Assembly: GCF_029382225.1 (NCBI RefSeq)
Contig: NZ_JARLTC010000023.1
Coordinates: 1 to 57,186 of the forward strand
Length of the DNA stretch: 57,186 nt
Source: Spongiactinospora sp. TRM90649
GTDB lineage: Bacteria; Actinomycetota; Actinomycetes; Streptosporangiales; Streptosporangiaceae
Reading direction: 5' to 3'
The position numbers and the translations under genes were made by a program. A model generated the notes under the pieces. The model had not been told where the DNA came from. It worked only from the letters and a program-made list of their open reading frames with translations, and did no database searches. Positions 41,351 through 50,121 of the stretch are shown here, piece by piece (position 1 is the stretch's first letter; every line of letters begins with the position of its first letter).

Positions 41351-42164
41351 CGGGCTTCTTCTCGGCGCTCTCGTCGTAGTCGTCGGCCACGGCGACGTCT
41401 CCGTCGTCGGTGCCCGTCCATTGCACGTGCAGTTCGCCCAGCGGCTCGACCTGCTCGAAGGTGACGGCCGCCTCGCGATAGAGCTCCAGGACCGCGAGGA
41501 AACGCGCGACGATCTCGAAGGTGCCCGCGCAGTCGGAGGTCAGGACCCGGAACGTGGCCCGGCGAACGCGCCGCAGCCGCCGCACAAGGATAGCCGCCTG
41601 CTCGCGCACGCTGGCCAGCGGTTGATAGATGTGGGCCACCGAGACCGACGGCGGCGCCTTCGGCCGCATCGCCTTCGCGGCGATCCTCGCGAGCTGTTCG
41701 GGGCCGATGCCGAGCACCAGTTCGGGCAGCAGACCGGCGAATTCGGGCTCCATCGGGACCAGGCGGGGGAAGCGCAGCGCCTCGGCGGCCATCCGCCCGG
41801 AGAAGACCTTGGCGACCTCCTTGTATGCGCGGTACTGCAGCAGCCGGGCGAACAGCAGGTCGCGCGCCTCCAGCAGGGCGAGGTCCTCTTCGTCCTCGAC
41901 CTCGCCGGACGGCAGCAGCCGCGCCGCCTTCAGGTCGAGCAGGGTGGCGGCGACCAGCAGGAAGTGGCTGGTCTGGTCGAGGTCCCACTCCGGGCCCCTG
42001 GAGCGGATGTAGGAGATGAACTCGTCGGTGACCTTGTGCAGGGACACCTCGGTGATGTCGAGCTTGTGCTTGGCGATCAGCCCCAGGAGCAGGTCGAAGG
42101 GGCCCTCGAAGACGTCCAGATGAACCTGGAAGGCGTCGGGCCTGGTGGTCTGCTCCTCGGTCAC
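41343..42164 (-). CDS. scpA: Segregation and condensation protein A (kleisin)
   Basis: A 273-residue ScpA. The N-terminal SMC-contacting region has FEGPFDLLLGLIAKHKLDITE. A middle region carries ATLLDLKAARLLP, and the C-terminal winged helix has VARFLAVLELYREAAV. An acidic tail follows. It starts at GTG 42164. The scpA-scpB order next to parA and xerD is the usual actinobacterial arrangement for chromosome segregation. Confidence 0.95.
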   Translation of the reverse strand: MTEEQTTRPDAFQVHLDVFEGPFDLLLGLIAKHKLDITEVSLHKVTDEFISYIRSRGPEWDLDQTSHFLLVAATLLDLKAARLLPSGEVEDEEDLALLEARDLLFARLLQYRAYKEVAKVFSGRMAAEALRFPRLVPMEPEFAGLLPELVLGIGPEQLARIAAKAMRPKAPPSVSVAHIYQPLASVREQAAILVRRLRRVRRATFRVLTSDCAGTFEIVARFLAVLELYREAAVTFEQVEPLGELHVQWTGTDDGDVAVADDYDESAEKKPDE

Positions 42165-42217
42165 CCCGTCATTGTCCCCCCGACCGTCGATCCCGGCGGC
42201 CGCGCCGCGCGCGGGCG

Positions 42218-43168
42218 TCAGGCGGCGGGCTCCGGCCAGCGGGCGAGGACTTCACGGGCCAGCTCGCGGTAGGCGCTGGCGCCCAGGGAGGAGGAGTCGA
42301 AGATCGTGATGGGCTCGCCGGCGACCGTGGCGTCGGGGAAGCGCACGGTGCGGTTGATGACCGTGTGGAAGACCTTCTCGTCGAACGCCTCGACCACCCG
42401 CGCCAGCACCTCGCGGCCGTGCAGGGTGCGCGCGTCGTACATGGTGGCGAGCAGGCCCTCGATCTCCAGGTCGGCGTTGAGCCGCTCCTGCACCTTGGTG
42501 ATCGTGTCCATCAGCAGCGCGACGCCGCGCAGCGCGAAGAACTCGCACTCAAGCGGCACGATGACGCCGTGGGCGCAGGTCAGCGCGTTGATGGTGAGCA
42601 GGCCCAGGGACGGCTGGCAGTCGATCAGGCAGACGTCGTAGTCGGGCAGCAGCGGCTTGATCACGCGGCCGAGCACCTGCTCGCGGGCGACCTCGGTGAC
42701 GAGCTGGACCTCGGCCGCCGACAGGTCGATGTTGCTGGGTAGCAGGTCCATGCCGTCGACGGAGGTCTTCAGCAGGACCTCCTCGGGATCGACGCCGCGC
42801 TCCATGAGCAGGTTGTAGATCGTCATGTCGAGCTGGAGCGGGTTGATGCCGAGCCCGACGGAGAGCGCGCCCTGGGGGTCGAAGTCGACCAGCAGGACCC
42901 GCAGCCCGCACTCGGCCAGCGCCGCGCCGAGGTTGATGGTCGTGGTGGTCTTGCCCACCCCGCCCTTCTGGTTGACCATCGCGACCACCCTGGCGGGCCC
43001 GTGGGTGGTACGCACCGGCGGCGCGGGGAACACCGGCCTCGGCCGACCGGTCGGGCCGAGGATCCCGCCCGCCGCCGTGGACGCGGCGGTCTTGGAATCG
43101 CCCCACGGGTTGTCGGGGCTGGCGCCGGGGGTCGCCCTCCGGCTGGAACCGTCGGTGGTCACAGTCAC
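42218..43168 (-). CDS. ParA/Soj-family ATPase
   Basis: 316 residues. A Pro- and Arg-rich leader of about 60 residues precedes a deviant Walker A motif NQKGGVGKTTTTINL, LLVDFDPQGALSVGLG and DYDVCLIDCQPSLG. It is the ParA-like partner commonly found beside scpAB and xerD, distinct from the oriC-linked ParA of parABS. It probably helps chromosome or protein positioning by DNA-bound ATP switching. GTG 43168 is chosen because GGGAGG lies 9 bases upstream. Confidence 0.92.
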   Translation of the reverse strand: MTVTTDGSSRRATPGASPDNPWGDSKTAASTAAGGILGPTGRPRPVFPAPPVRTTHGPARVVAMVNQKGGVGKTTTTINLGAALAECGLRVLLVDFDPQGALSVGLGINPLQLDMTIYNLLMERGVDPEEVLLKTSVDGMDLLPSNIDLSAAEVQLVTEVAREQVLGRVIKPLLPDYDVCLIDCQPSLGLLTINALTCAHGVIVPLECEFFALRGVALLMDTITKVQERLNADLEIEGLLATMYDARTLHGREVLARVVEAFDEKVFHTVINRTVRFPDATVAGEPITIFDSSSLGASAYRELAREVLARWPEPAA

Positions 43169-43297
43169 CAGTTGAACCTCCCTGACGGCCTCGAACCGGA
43201 CCGTCCGGACGGACACTATGGCGTCAGCACGTATGCGGCAAGGCGGCACGCCCGGCTACGCCCGATTGGCAAGCGTCTCAAACGTCTCGATAACGAT

Positions 43298-44212
43298 CTA
43301 GCGCCGGGCGCGGGGGTGCGCGGCGGCGTAGACCTCCCGGAGCTTGTCGACCGTGACCAAGGTGTAGACCTGGGTGGTCGTGACCGAGGCGTGGCCGAGC
43401 AGCTCCTGGACAACCCTAACGTCCGCGCCGCCGTCGAGGAGGTGCGTTGCGAACGAATGTCGCAACATATGCGGAGACACCCCGGCAAGACCGGCGCGTT
43501 CGGCCGCCGCCTGGAGCACCTCCCACGCCCCCTGGCGGGTCAGCCTGCCGCCGCGCGCGTTGAGGAACAGCGCCGAGGTGCCCCGGCCGTGCGAGGAGAG
43601 GATGGGGCGGGCCCGCACGAGGTAGGCGTCGAGCGCCTGCCTGGCGTAGCGGCCGAGCGGCACGACGCGGGTGCGCCCGCCCTTGCCGCGCAGGCGCACC
43701 TGGTCGGGCTCCGCGTCGTCCACGGCCAGGCCGACCGCCTCGGAGATGCGCGCGCCGGTGCCGTAGAGCAGTTCGAGCAGCGCGCGGTTGCGCAGGGTCA
43801 GCGGCTGGCCGTCGGGGCCGGCGGCGGCGATCAGCCGCTCGACCTCCTGCACGGAGATGGCCTTGGGCAGCCTGCGGAGCTGGCGCGGCGGGCGCACCTC
43901 GTGCGCCGGGTCGTGCCCGGCGACGCCCTCGCGCAGCGCGAAGCGGTGCAGGCCCCGCACCGCCGACACTGCGCGCGCGGTCGAGCTGGCCACCAGCGCC
44001 CGGTGCCGCTCGTCGCCCTCGCGCAGCGCGGCCAGGAACGCCACGACGTCGGACTCGGCGACGTCGCGGAACCGGGTACGGCCGCGCGTCTTCAGATGCT
44101 CGACGTATCGCTGCAGGTCACGGCGATAGGAGGCGAGCGTGTTGGCGGCCAGTCCGCGCTCGACCGCCAGATGGTCGAGGTAGCTGGAGAGAACAGTCTC
44201 CGTATCGCTCAG
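43298..44212 (-). CDS. xerD: Tyrosine recombinase XerD, probable CTG start
   Basis: A 304-residue site-specific recombinase that resolves chromosome dimers at dif. All catalytic residues are present: Arg in GTGARISE, Lys in RGKGGRTR, HMLRHSF, LLGHAS and the Tyr in TQVYTLV. The core-binding domain begins at LSDTETVLSSYLDHLAVERG. No ATG, GTG or TTG exists in frame between the upstream TGA (44237) and that point. The first ordinary start (GTG 44044) would remove 56 residues of the DNA-binding domain. The CTG at 44212 stands exactly where the family Met is expected, with GGAGG about 16 bases upstream. Confidence 0.88.
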   Translation of the reverse strand: MSDTETVLSSYLDHLAVERGLAANTLASYRRDLQRYVEHLKTRGRTRFRDVAESDVVAFLAALREGDERHRALVASSTARAVSAVRGLHRFALREGVAGHDPAHEVRPPRQLRRLPKAISVQEVERLIAAAGPDGQPLTLRNRALLELLYGTGARISEAVGLAVDDAEPDQVRLRGKGGRTRVVPLGRYARQALDAYLVRARPILSSHGRGTSALFLNARGGRLTRQGAWEVLQAAAERAGLAGVSPHMLRHSFATHLLDGGADVRVVQELLGHASVTTTQVYTLVTVDKLREVYAAAHPRARR

Positions 44213-44236
44213 GGCGCCCGGCCCCCCTCCGTGCTC

Positions 44237-44908
44237 TCAGGCCTCCGGGGCGTCGGCGGGCCGCAGAGAGGCGAACCCGTCGGCGGAGGCCGCGTACGCG
44301 GCGAGAATACCGGCCACGGCCGAGGAATTGTGGATCATTCCCGATAGGACCTTTCCCGCCGCCTCGGCGAGCGGCACGGCCGCGAGCCGGATGTCGGCCT
44401 CCTCGTGGCGGCGTACGTAGTCGAGTTCGCCCTCGGGGATCGGCATGAGCCCGCGCGCCAGGAAGATGCGGATGCGCTCGTCGGACGCGCCCGGCGAGAC
44501 GAGCAGGTCGAGCAGCAGGTGCCAGGTGTCGGCGCGGTGCCCGGTCTCCTCGGCGAGTTCGCGCCGGGCGCAGTCGAGCAGCGGCTCGCCGGGGATGTCG
44601 CGCAGCCCCGCCGGGATCTCCCACAGCAGCGACCTGACCGGGTGGCGGTACTGCCGGATCAGCAGGACCCGCTGGTCGTCGTCGATGGCCAGGACGCCGA
44701 CCGAGCCGGGGTGGCGGACGTAGTCGCGCCTCGCGGTGTCGCCCTCGGGCATCCGCACCTCGTCGGTGCGCAGCGTGAGGATGTTCAGGCGGACGGGCTC
44801 CGCGGAGGCGACGACCTCCCACGCCTCCGGCCGGTCACGCACGTCCTCCGCGGCGGTGTCGCCGCGTGTGACCGTGGCCCGCGCGGACGCCGTTCGCTGC
44901 CGTGACAT
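44237..44908 (-). CDS. Nudix hydrolase, ADP-ribose pyrophosphatase type
   Basis: A 223-residue hydrolase. The Nudix box is complete (GLRDIPGEPLLDCARRELAEETG, with REL-x-EE). The family arrangement (beta-rich N-terminus with RQYRHPV, and AGLRDIPGE before the box) matches ADP-ribose pyrophosphatases, which split ADP-ribose to AMP and ribose 5-phosphate. ATG 44908 has GGAAGG upstream. It is a usual neighbour of xerD in actinomycetes. Here a TIR-macro gene sits just upstream (37 bases), giving a possible ADP-ribose metabolic pair. Confidence 0.88.
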   Translation of the reverse strand: MSRQRTASARATVTRGDTAAEDVRDRPEAWEVVASAEPVRLNILTLRTDEVRMPEGDTARRDYVRHPGSVGVLAIDDDQRVLLIRQYRHPVRSLLWEIPAGLRDIPGEPLLDCARRELAEETGHRADTWHLLLDLLVSPGASDERIRIFLARGLMPIPEGELDYVRRHEEADIRLAAVPLAEAAGKVLSGMIHNSSAVAGILAAYAASADGFASLRPADAPEA

Positions 44909-44936
44909 GTCGCCTTCCCCCATTCGACCAGCTTAG

Positions 44937-44950
44937 CGTGATAGATCACG
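44937..44950. promoter_or_regulatory. Palindrome CGTGAT-AG-ATCACG before the Nudix gene
   Basis: A perfect 6+2+6 inverted repeat overlaps the stop codon of the TIR-macro gene and lies 28 bases upstream of the Nudix start. It could be an operator for a Nudix-xerD transcript. Because it is in coding sequence, coincidence cannot be excluded. Confidence 0.4.
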
Positions 44951-46238
44951 AACCCAGCCGCGAGCCCAGGACCTCGGTCACGATGTCGACGTCCTCCTGG
45001 TAGAGCGCGGCGATGTAGACGTCGCGCAGCGCGTCGGCGACCGTGCCGTCGTCCTCCTCTGAGAGAAAGCCGAGCATGCCGTCGATCATCGGGCCGACCA
45101 CCTCCGCGGTGTCGGCGCCGCCCTGGCCGGTGCCGAGCAGCGGGAAGATCACGCTCTCCACCCCGCCGCCCCCGGCCGCCGCCAGGCGCTCCTGGTCGGC
45201 CCGCTGGTCGGTGCCGTCGGGTGAGATCACACAGGAGGTGCGGATCAGGTCGCCCATCGCGGCCAGGACCGACCGCACCGACGACTCGATCTGGCGGGGG
45301 TGCTTGTAGGGGATCACCCGGCTCTCCGCCGCCACCGCCTGGACGGCGGCGACGTGCAGGATGACCCGGCCCCTGTTGATCCTGGCCAGGTCGCTGCGCG
45401 GCCCGCCCGCGCTGGTGGGGAACACCTCCGACGCCTGCACCGGCCGGGACCGGTCGCGCAACTGCCAGTCGAGTTCCTGCTGGATGGTGTCGTGGTAGCC
45501 CTGACGGCGGTCGGCCTGCCCGCGCCTGCGCAGGATGGAGGAGATGGTGCGGCTCTCGAAGAAGCGCGCCATCTGCATGTAATCGTTCTCCGGGTTGACG
45601 AAGACGTCGACGTTGCGGACCTTCTCGATGTCTCCCGCCGCGACGTGCAGGCGCATCCCGGTGGCCGGGTACAGGTCGAAGGAGGCCGCCCGCTGCCGGT
45701 CGAGCGCGGGCGTGCGGACCGCGCGCTGACGCGCCAAGAGCGGCGCGAGCGTGAGCCGCTGCTGCTCGACGGTGGCCGCCGCCGCCCGCGCCAGCGGGTC
45801 GCGCAGCTCGGCCAGCAGCGGCTGGGCGCGGGCCGGGGAGATGTCGCGCAGCAGCACCCACTGCAGGTGGCCGATGTTCAGCGCGGTGGTCTCGTCGGCC
45901 ATCTGCCGGTCGGTCATGTCGAAGCCGACGGGGACGATCGACAGGCCGAGCGCGGTGGCCATGGCCACTTCCCTGCGCACCCACTCGGACTCGGCGGTGC
46001 CCCGGCCGATCAGGACGAGCAGGACGTCGCTGGACAGGATGCGCTGGTAGATCTCGGTCTCCCAGGCCATGCCCGGGACGATTCTGGCGTTGTCCACCCA
46101 CGGGTCGTAGCCCGGGTCCTGGGCGAGTACGAAATGCAGGGTCTCGGCGGCGGTGTTCTTCTGCACGACGCGCTGCCCCGACTCCTCGTAGGCGAGCAGC
46201 TTCTTGTAGCAGATGAAAACACGCGTCGCACCGGCCAT
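44946..46238 (-). CDS. TIR-macro domain fusion protein
   Basis: 430 residues from ATG 46238 (GAAGGCGAG upstream). Residues about 5-130 form a TIR domain: the opening strand RVFICYKK, the middle LSSDVLLVLIGRG, and the SEWVRREV helix with Glu90 at the position of the NAD-hydrolysing Glu. Residues about 195-420 resemble a macro domain: LHVAAGDIEKVRNVDVFVNPEN, SAGGPRSDLARINRGRVILHVA and VIFPLLGTGQGG, the last being a typical ADP-ribose-binding loop. TIR enzymes make ADP-ribose or cyclic variants; macro domains bind or hydrolyse ADP-ribose species. No separate effector domain is seen. It lies between pyrG (separated by a terminator) and an ADP-ribose-type Nudix gene (37 bases away). Confidence 0.8.
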   Translation of the reverse strand: MAGATRVFICYKKLLAYEESGQRVVQKNTAAETLHFVLAQDPGYDPWVDNARIVPGMAWETEIYQRILSSDVLLVLIGRGTAESEWVRREVAMATALGLSIVPVGFDMTDRQMADETTALNIGHLQWVLLRDISPARAQPLLAELRDPLARAAAATVEQQRLTLAPLLARQRAVRTPALDRQRAASFDLYPATGMRLHVAAGDIEKVRNVDVFVNPENDYMQMARFFESRTISSILRRRGQADRRQGYHDTIQQELDWQLRDRSRPVQASEVFPTSAGGPRSDLARINRGRVILHVAAVQAVAAESRVIPYKHPRQIESSVRSVLAAMGDLIRTSCVISPDGTDQRADQERLAAAGGGGVESVIFPLLGTGQGGADTAEVVGPMIDGMLGFLSEEDDGTVADALRDVYIAALYQEDVDIVTEVLGSRLGS

Positions 46239-46306
46239 CGGCTCGCCTTCGAGTGCAGTCGGGGGGTTACTCGGAGCATGCTGCCAGATACGGCGGACAA
46301 CGGCCA

Positions 46307-46343
46307 CGCGGCGGGGAATCGGTCCGTCCGATTCCCCGCCGCG
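46307..46343 (-). terminator. Strong terminator between pyrG and the TIR-macro gene
   Basis: A 16-bp perfect stem (46307-46322 with 46328-46343) and a 5-base loop begins 12 bases past the pyrG stop on the minus strand. It should separate pyrG from the downstream TIR-macro transcript, which then needs its own promoter in 46239-46306. Confidence 0.85.
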
Positions 46344-46355
46344 CGGCGTGACGGG

Positions 46356-48026
46356 TCAGGCGCCGCTGCCCGCCTTGGCCGCGGCGCTACGCTCGTCGGC
46401 GAAGTCCAGCGCGGCGGCGATCAGGCCCTTGAACAGCGGGTGCGGGCGGGTCGGGCGGGAGCGGAACTCGGGGTGGGCCTGGGTTCCGACGAAGAAGGGG
46501 TGCGTGCCGGGGGGCAGCTCGGCGTACTCCACCAGGCGGCCGTCGGGGGACAGCCCGGAGAAGACCATGCCGACCTTCTCCAGCCGGTCGCGGTAGGCGT
46601 TGGCCACCTCGTAGCGGTGCCGGTGGCGCTCCTCGACGCGGGCCTTGCCGTACAGCTTGCGGGCCAGCGTGCCCTCCTCCAGGTTGGCCGGGTAGAGGCC
46701 GAGGCGCATCGTGCCGCCCATGTCGCGCTCGCCCGCGACCACGTCCTCCTGGTCGGCCATGGTGGAGACGACCGAGTGCACGGTGTCGGGCACGAACTCG
46801 GCGCTGTTGGCGCCGGGCAGCCCGGCCAGCGAACGGGCCACCTCGATGATCATGCACTGCATGCCCAGGCAGATGCCGAGCAGCGGGATCATGTTCTCCC
46901 GGGCGTGGCGCACCGCGCCCACCTTGCCTTCGATGCCGCGCACCCCGAACCCGCCGGGGATGAGCACGCCGTCCACGCCGTCGAGCTCGCGGGCCGCGCC
47001 CTCGTCCGTCTCGCAGTCATCGCTTTTGACCCAGCGGATGTTGACCCTGGCGTCGTTGGCGAAGCCGCCCGCGCGCAGCGCCTCGGTGACGCTCAGGTAG
47101 GCGTCGGGCAGGTCGATGTACTTGCCGACCAGCGCGATCGTGACCTCCTTGGCCGGACGGTGCACCCGGCGCAGGAGCTGGTCCCACTCCTTCCAGTCGA
47201 CGTCGCGGAACGGCAGGCCGAGACGGCGCACCACGTACGCGTCGAGCCCCTCGGCGTGCAGCACCTTCGGGATGTCGTAGATGCTCGCGGCGTCGACCGC
47301 GCTCACCACGGCGTCCTCGTCGACGTCGCACATCAGGCTGATCTTGCGCTTGAGGCTGGTGGTGATCGGGCGGTCGGAGCGGCACACGATGGCGTCCGGC
47401 TGGATGCCGATGCTGCGCAGGGCGGCCACGCTGTGCTGGGTCGGCTTGGTCTTCAGCTCGCCGCTGGGCCCGATGTAGGGCAGCAGCGAGACGTGCAGGA
47501 AGAAGCAGTTGTCCCTGCCGACCTCGTGGCGCACCTGGCGGACGGCCTCCAGGAACGGCAGTGACTCGATGTCGCCGACCGTGCCGCCGACCTCGGTGAT
47601 GACGACATCGACGTCGGGGCCCGCCATGCCCCGGATCCGGTCCTTGATCTCGTTGGTGATGTGCGGAATCACCTGCACGGTGTCGCCGAGGTACTCGCCC
47701 CGGCGCTCCTTGGCGATGACGTTGGAATAGACCTGCCCGGTGGTCACGTTGGCCGAGCCGTGCAGCTCGGTGTCGAGGAACCGCTCGTAGTGGCCCACGT
47801 CGAGGTCGGTCTCCGCGCCGTCGTCGGTGACGAAGACCTCTCCGTGCTGGAAGGGGTTCATCGTGCCGGGGTCGACGTTGAGGTAGGGGTCGAGTTTCTG
47901 CATGGTCACCCGCAGCCCGCGGAGCTTCAGTAGGCGCCCGAGGCTGGAGGCGGTGAGCCCCTTGCCGAGACTGGAGGCGACGCCGCCGGTGACGAACAGA
48001 TGCTTGGTGTGTGCGGCGCTGCGCAA
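46356..48026 (-). CDS. pyrG: CTP synthase
   Basis: A 556-residue enzyme making CTP from UTP with glutamine. The amidoligase domain opens KHLFVTGGVASSLGKGLTAS and contains the UTP/CTP-binding stretch. The glutaminase domain has GICLGMQ (Cys nucleophile) and a C-terminal HPEF. The TTG at 48026 is chosen because GGGAG lies 6 bases upstream and the protein then has the usual length; an ATG at 48086 would add 20 unrelated residues. Confidence 0.95.
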   Translation of the reverse strand: MRSAAHTKHLFVTGGVASSLGKGLTASSLGRLLKLRGLRVTMQKLDPYLNVDPGTMNPFQHGEVFVTDDGAETDLDVGHYERFLDTELHGSANVTTGQVYSNVIAKERRGEYLGDTVQVIPHITNEIKDRIRGMAGPDVDVVITEVGGTVGDIESLPFLEAVRQVRHEVGRDNCFFLHVSLLPYIGPSGELKTKPTQHSVAALRSIGIQPDAIVCRSDRPITTSLKRKISLMCDVDEDAVVSAVDAASIYDIPKVLHAEGLDAYVVRRLGLPFRDVDWKEWDQLLRRVHRPAKEVTIALVGKYIDLPDAYLSVTEALRAGGFANDARVNIRWVKSDDCETDEGAARELDGVDGVLIPGGFGVRGIEGKVGAVRHARENMIPLLGICLGMQCMIIEVARSLAGLPGANSAEFVPDTVHSVVSTMADQEDVVAGERDMGGTMRLGLYPANLEEGTLARKLYGKARVEERHRHRYEVANAYRDRLEKVGMVFSGLSPDGRLVEYAELPPGTHPFFVGTQAHPEFRSRPTRPHPLFKGLIAAALDFADERSAAAKAGSGA

Positions 48027-48173
48027 GAAGGGCTCCCGTGGTCGTCTGGATCGTCGGCCGTTGGATGGGCGGCCTCCCGTACCCACGGGCTCTCAGGTTA
48101 TCAAACGCCCCGCCACAGGTGTGCTCGACCTGCTGTTTCGTTATCTGGTAGGCAAGCAGTAGCTTGAACCGTT

Positions 48174-48911
48174 ATGTCACTCCGCGATGCCGTACGGCGC
48201 GCCGCCGGCACGGTGATCCACCGTGGGTGGTCCGCGATCAGGCGAGCCGGAACGATCACCCCCAAGAGCCCCGCCGGATACCGCTTCAGAAAACTGGGCG
48301 AGGGCGCCTGCCTGGCGTTCCCCACCGGGGCGATCTTCGGTGAGGAGTGGATCGAGATCGGCGAGGGCACCCTTGTCGGCGAGCGCGTCTCGATCAGCGC
48401 GGGCATGAATCCAGGGCTTGACCTCGGCCCGTCGGCCATCGTGCGGATCGGCCACTCGTGCTCCATCGGCAGGGGCACGCACATCGTGGGCCACCGGCTC
48501 ATCGAGGTCGGCGACCACGTCTTCACCGGGCCGTACGTCTACATCACCGACCAGAACCACGTCTACGACGACCCCGAGACCCCGATCGGCCGCCAGTGGC
48601 CGCGCGACAATCCGGTGACCATCGGGCCGGGCTCCTGGCTGGGGGCCGGGGCGATCATCCTGCCTGGAACGCGTCTGGGGCGCCAGACGGTCGTGGCGGG
48701 CGGCGCGGTGGTGCGCGGGGAGTTCCCCGACCACTGTGTCCTGGCGGGTGTACCCGCCCGGGTGGTGCGGCGCTACACCCCCGAGGAGGGCTGGCACCTG
48801 CCCTTCCTGCCCGCCGGGCGCACCGCCCCCGATGACGGGAACGAGTCTCCGCCGCTGGACCCGGCCGCGATCCGGGGGTTACCTTCGCCGCATGCGGACC
48901 GCGATCTGTGA
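48174..48911 (+). CDS. Hexapeptide-repeat (LbH) acyltransferase
   Basis: A 245-residue protein with imperfect hexapeptide repeats forming a left-handed beta-helix (about 60-195). Examples are WIEIGEGTLVGERVSISAGM, IGHSCSIGRGTHIVG and LGAGAIILPGTRLGRQTVV. The motif region ITDQNHVYDDP suits an O-acetyltransferase of the CysE/LacA/WbbJ type. It probably acetylates a sugar or envelope precursor. Divergent from pyrG. The 3' end overlaps the next gene by 20 bases. Confidence 0.88.
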   Translation: MSLRDAVRRAAGTVIHRGWSAIRRAGTITPKSPAGYRFRKLGEGACLAFPTGAIFGEEWIEIGEGTLVGERVSISAGMNPGLDLGPSAIVRIGHSCSIGRGTHIVGHRLIEVGDHVFTGPYVYITDQNHVYDDPETPIGRQWPRDNPVTIGPGSWLGAGAIILPGTRLGRQTVVAGGAVVRGEFPDHCVLAGVPARVVRRYTPEEGWHLPFLPAGRTAPDDGNESPPLDPAAIRGLPSPHADRDL

Positions 48912-50049
48912 ACGACTCGGCGTGGAGCACCCGCTCCTCGCGTTCAGCCCCTCAAGGGAAGTGGTCGCGGCCGTCACCCGCGCGGGCGGGTTCGGCGTGC
49001 TCGGCGCGTCCGGCCACTCGCCCGACCGGCTCGACTCCGAGCTGAGCAGGCTGGACGAGGAGTGCGGCGGCCGGCCGTACGGGGTGGCCGTGGTCGTGCC
49101 GGAGGCGATCGACCCGGGCGCGGCGGCGGCGCTGGCGTCCGTCGCGGGCGACCCGTTCGCCCGCGTCGCCGACCTGATCCCCGAGCGGCACCGCGACTTC
49201 GTGGCGCACCTGCTGGCCAAGTACGGCGTGAGCACCCTGGAGCCGCTGCCCGGGCACCTGACCTCGCTGGCGGGCGAGTCCGGGCGTAGGTTGACCAACA
49301 CCGGGGCCACGACGCTCGCCGAGGTGGCGCTGAAACACCCCATCGGCCTGATCGCCTGCCTGGTGGGCGGGCCGCCGCCCGACCTGGTCACGCGGGCTCG
49401 CGCCGCCGGGGTGCCGGTGGCCGCCTTCGCCCACCGCCCCGAGCACGCCCTGCCGCGCGTGGCGGCGGGGGCCGACCTGATCGTGGCCCAGGGCACCGAG
49501 GCGGGCGGGCACACCGGGGAGATCACCACCATGGTGCTGGTCCCCCAGGTGGTGGACGCCGTGGACGTGCCGGTGCTGGCGGCGGGCGGCATCGCCTCCG
49601 GGCGTCAGATGGCCGCCGCGCTCGCCCTTGGGGCGGAGGGCGTGTGGTGCGGCTCGGTGTGGCTGGGCACCGAGGAGGCGTGCGTGCCGCCCGCCGTCCG
49701 GCGGAAGATCCTCGCCGCCACGTCGGCGGACACCGTGCGGTCCACCTCACGCACCGGGGAGCCCGCGCGCCAGCTCAGGTCCTCCTGGACCGACGAGTGG
49801 GACGAGGCCACCGAAAGCCCCGGCGCGCTGCCCATGCCGCTGCAGGCGCTCGTCGCCGAGGGCGCGATGGCCCGGATCGGGCGCGCCGCCGAGGCGGGCA
49901 GTCCGGGCGCGGAACGGCTCGCCAACGACTTCGCGGGCCAGGCGATCGGCCAGCTCGACCGGGTCAGGCCCGCGCGGGAGGTGTTCGCCGAGATGATCGA
50001 GGAGTACGGCGCGGCCGTCCGGCGCCTGCGCCGCGTCACCGGTCCGTGA
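48892..50049 (+). CDS. Nitronate monooxygenase-like flavoprotein
   Basis: A 385-residue FMN-dependent TIM-barrel protein of the NMO/2-nitropropane dioxygenase family. The signature is LIVAQGTEAGGHTGEI, followed by PVLAAGGIASGRQMAAALALGAEGVWCGS (in two pieces) for FMN phosphate. It probably detoxifies nitronates or acts on related enoates. ATG 48892 lies within the end of the acyltransferase gene. The segment at about 290-340 is an extension relative to the shortest family members. Confidence 0.9.
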   Translation: MRTAICERLGVEHPLLAFSPSREVVAAVTRAGGFGVLGASGHSPDRLDSELSRLDEECGGRPYGVAVVVPEAIDPGAAAALASVAGDPFARVADLIPERHRDFVAHLLAKYGVSTLEPLPGHLTSLAGESGRRLTNTGATTLAEVALKHPIGLIACLVGGPPPDLVTRARAAGVPVAAFAHRPEHALPRVAAGADLIVAQGTEAGGHTGEITTMVLVPQVVDAVDVPVLAAGGIASGRQMAAALALGAEGVWCGSVWLGTEEACVPPAVRRKILAATSADTVRSTSRTGEPARQLRSSWTDEWDEATESPGALPMPLQALVAEGAMARIGRAAEAGSPGAERLANDFAGQAIGQLDRVRPAREVFAEMIEEYGAAVRRLRRVTGP

Positions 50050-50121
50050 TGTGGGATCTCCTCGCGCGCGGGAAGCGTTGTCAACGTTGACCGCCCCGAC
50101 CGACGCGCCCGTGGAGGACGC

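Noticed and set aside
46239..46355. Co-transcription of the TIR-macro gene with pyrG
   Set aside because: A 16-bp perfect hairpin lies between them directly after the pyrG stop, which argues for separate transcripts.
48027..48086. ATG start of pyrG at 48086
   Set aside because: It would add 20 residues unlike CTP synthase N-termini; the TTG at 48026 has a suitable GGGAG site and gives the normal length.
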